Origin: Bdellovibrionia bacterium
GTDB taxonomy: Bacteria; Bdellovibrionota; Bdellovibrionia; Bdellovibrionales; JAGQZY01
Length of the DNA stretch: 34,160 nt
Assembly (NCBI GenBank): GCA_030424665.1
Contig: JAUHWN010000026.1
Coordinates: 1-34,160, forward strand
Reading direction: 5' to 3'
Below, in pieces: positions 32,442-34,160 of this stretch. The notes below the pieces were generated by a model. It was given only the letters and a program-made list of their open reading frames with translations. It was not told the origin of the DNA and made no database searches. Numbering within the stretch: the stretch's first letter is position 1; every line of letters begins with the position of its first letter. Both the position numbers and the translations under genes were made by a program.

Positions 32442-34160
32442 TTAGCTCCAGAAATTGCGCCAATCGGTTTGTAAGTGATGCTGATCGACTTCTGAGAGGA
32501 CTCGCTTGGAGATCTTCACGTTTTCAAGGGCTGTTTCACTTAAAACTTTTCCACAAGCCTCAATAACAGCTTCGTGGTTAATCTTGTGGAAAGCGTAGAC
32601 ATCGTCTGGTCGTCCACATTTCGAGTGTTTGCGTACAGCGAGAGACTCGTGACGAACACCAATAATAGAACCCAGGTTATCGAGAAGGCCAGGCTCTCCA
32701 TCGTGAACACTCACAATAGGAATGCGCCTTCCGGCGACCGTTGCCATTTCACCGGCGCTCGTACTGCCATTCATATTTGGTTGAATATAGAGTTCACCTG
32801 TGACGGATAAGTAGTCTCGAAGGTAACTGTAGTCATTTTCATGGGCCAAGTTACCAGCAATTAAATCAGAAGAAGTGACGACGATCACATTGGCGTAAAT
32901 ACCTTTTTGTAGGAGCTCCTCAGAAGCCTGAATAGCTTCTGTACACATCGCACCCATGGCAAAGATATTCACAACATTATCACCAGGTTCGTAGCCGGCG
33001 TAACCACGGTAGTCTATTAAGTAGTAAGCGCCCGAGAGAACCTCGTTGCGAATTTGCTCGAGGATTTGTTCCTCAGAAAGACTTGTAATGGTAGACTCAT
33101 CGGTCGCTCCTTCAACGGCTTGAGCCTTCGCGTGTAGAAGAGTCGATTCATCGACGCCTTGTTTGAAACGTTTTTGAGTTTTTAGAAATTTCATTAGCAT
33201 TTTCTGGTCGATTCCACGAGTTACACCGCGAATGACAACCCCATTTCGACCAACATTATCGTAGGTATGATGACGACGAATGGCATCGGCTAAAATCCAA
33301 TCCATTTCGGCACAGAAGAAGGGTTCCCACGTAATCTGGTTGGGAATTTGAAAGTCCGACTTCCAACCGTGCTGTGCACCCTCAGGAGAAAGAGTCACAC
33401 CAGATGGCGTACCCACAAGAATAAAGCTCGATTTCCAGTACAAGTTGTAAAAGAATTGATCGTGAGCGCGCTTGATAAAAAAGTCATAAACCGTCATGAG
33501 TGGAAGAATAGGAATGCCAAGGAATTCGCGAAGCATTCCATAGGAACCCATACACGACATTACATTACATTCAGCAATTTCAAATCTGAGAAATCGATCT
33601 GAAGCATCTTCTCCGGGAACGAGGTCAGGAAGTTTTGTGTCGCGGACATCAAGTTCGTCTTCCCACTCTTCGACGGCTGTTGCACCAAAGATTTTTCCAT
33701 CCATTGCTGGATTGAGGTTTGTACTCGTACCCACGTCAGGAGCCATAGAGATAAGAAGTTCGGCTGGTTTCTTCCAGGCTTTTTCAAAATCATCCAAGGG
33801 CTTTTGTTTTTCTTCTAGGTTAGATTCATCGAGAGACGTATTGGCGATTCGAGTGAGCTTGGCAGTACACTGCCCGAGCATCCACTGTGTGTGTGGGTAG
33901 CTGGCCATTTTTGTGTTAACATCAAAAGTCCTTGGAATTTCGCCGAGGGTTTCTTGCTCTGCTAGAAACTTTTCTTTATTTCGATCTCTAAGGGCATTCA
34001 TGTCTTTAATATTTTTGAGAAGTTCATCGCCGCGTTTCTTAAGAAATTTACCTTCTTCAGATTTCGCATCAAAGCCAGCAAAAAGTTCTTCGCCAACCCC
34101 TTGGTTTTCGCGAAGTTCATCAACTTCGGCTCCAGTTGGAAGTGAAGAGTGGTTCCCTTG
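32442..34160 (-). CDS. aceE: Pyruvate dehydrogenase E1 component (homodimeric type), C-terminal part
   Basis: The open frame runs off the right edge; 572 residues are visible and no start is needed inside the window (an internal ATG at 34001 is not the start). The E1 of the pyruvate dehydrogenase complex uses thiamine diphosphate to decarboxylate pyruvate and acetylate the lipoyl E2. Transketolase-type central features are FEIAECNVMSCMGSYGM, the LVGTPSGVTLSPEGAQHGWK segment with the conserved His, and PNQITWEPFF. The C-terminal domain has LIDYRGYAGYEPG and ends HHLQTDWRNFWS. The GDG cofactor motif lies outside the window. It differs in wording from enterobacterial AceE, so a related 2-oxo-acid dehydrogenase E1 remains possible. 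Confidence 0.82.
   Translation of the reverse strand, partial: QGNHSSLPTGAEVDELRENQGVGEELFAGFDAKSEEGKFLKKRGDELLKNIKDMNALRDRNKEKFLAEQETLGEIPRTFDVNTKMASYPHTQWMLGQCTAKLTRIANTSLDESNLEEKQKPLDDFEKAWKKPAELLISMAPDVGTSTNLNPAMDGKIFGATAVEEWEDELDVRDTKLPDLVPGEDASDRFLRFEIAECNVMSCMGSYGMLREFLGIPILPLMTVYDFFIKRAHDQFFYNLYWKSSFILVGTPSGVTLSPEGAQHGWKSDFQIPNQITWEPFFCAEMDWILADAIRRHHTYDNVGRNGVVIRGVTRGIDQKMLMKFLKTQKRFKQGVDESTLLHAKAQAVEGATDESTITSLSEEQILEQIRNEVLSGAYYLIDYRGYAGYEPGDNVVNIFAMGAMCTEAIQASEELLQKGIYANVIVVTSSDLIAGNLAHENDYSYLRDYLSVTGELYIQPNMNGSTSAGEMATVAGRRIPIVSVHDGEPGLLDNLGSIIGVRHESLAVRKHSKCGRPDDVYAFHKINHEAVIEACGKVLSETALENVKISKRVLSEVDQHHLQTDWRNFWS

Noticed and set aside
1-34160. Search by eye for CRISPR arrays, insertion sequences, tRNA genes, attachment sites and toxin-antitoxin or anti-phage gene pairs
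   Set aside because: Nothing matched; the window reads as core and envelope genes without mobility marks.

Overview
The window is a densely packed, moderately AT-rich bacterial chromosome segment from a Gram-negative organism. It is rich in signal peptides, lipoproteins and cytoplasmic two-component proteins. A lipoprotein with a ..GYTNC lipobox, a homodimeric-type pyruvate dehydrogenase E1, many unknown secreted proteins and the general gene style suggest a Bdellovibrionota (Bdellovibrio/Bacteriovorax-like) bacterium. That placement is an inference from protein style, not a database result. No phage, insertion sequence, CRISPR array, rRNA or tRNA was seen.

Layout. 1-2776 (minus): leuS followed by the start of speA (arginine decarboxylase, cut by the window edge). 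2922-4927 (plus): a REC-GGDEF diguanylate cyclase and an esterase-D-like hydrolase. 5115-8723 (plus): a 1202-residue exported protein built on ten paired-cysteine repeats. 8780-10438 (minus): gamma-glutamyltransferase. 10548-16485: trmB, an unknown lipoprotein, a 2Fe-2S ferredoxin, an SDR oxidoreductase, trxB, a REC-only regulator and a soluble PAS histidine kinase. 16518-24441 (minus): a peptide/nickel-type ABC importer (binding lipoprotein, two permeases, one fused double ATPase), with a membrane histidine kinase and an exported catalase-like protein sitting between permease and ATPase. 24607-27239: a HAD phosphatase diverging from an O-methyltransferase and an unknown membrane-anchored protein. 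27236-32252: a cluster of exported proteins (coiled-coil protein, lytic transglycosylase, small secreted proteins, two lipoproteins). 32442-34160 (minus): C-terminal part of the pyruvate dehydrogenase E1, cut by the window edge.

Most noteworthy observations. (1) leuS has a one-base frameshift in its first 25 codons: the true LeuRS N-terminus is readable in another frame. (2) The first permease of the ABC importer appears to start at an AUU codon with an ideal Shine-Dalgarno. (3) Several genes have sigma70-like -10 boxes ending 5-7 bases before the ATG and no Shine-Dalgarno, suggesting leaderless mRNAs. (4) Two exported-protein transcription units share a two-box upstream element. (5) A tandem TTC-N2-GAA operator-like site precedes the lytic transglycosylase. 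(6) The 1202-residue Cys-pair repeat protein, and the histidine kinase plus catalase-like pair inside the peptide transporter locus, are the best candidates for undescribed biology. I did not find a convincing complete novel system beyond these.
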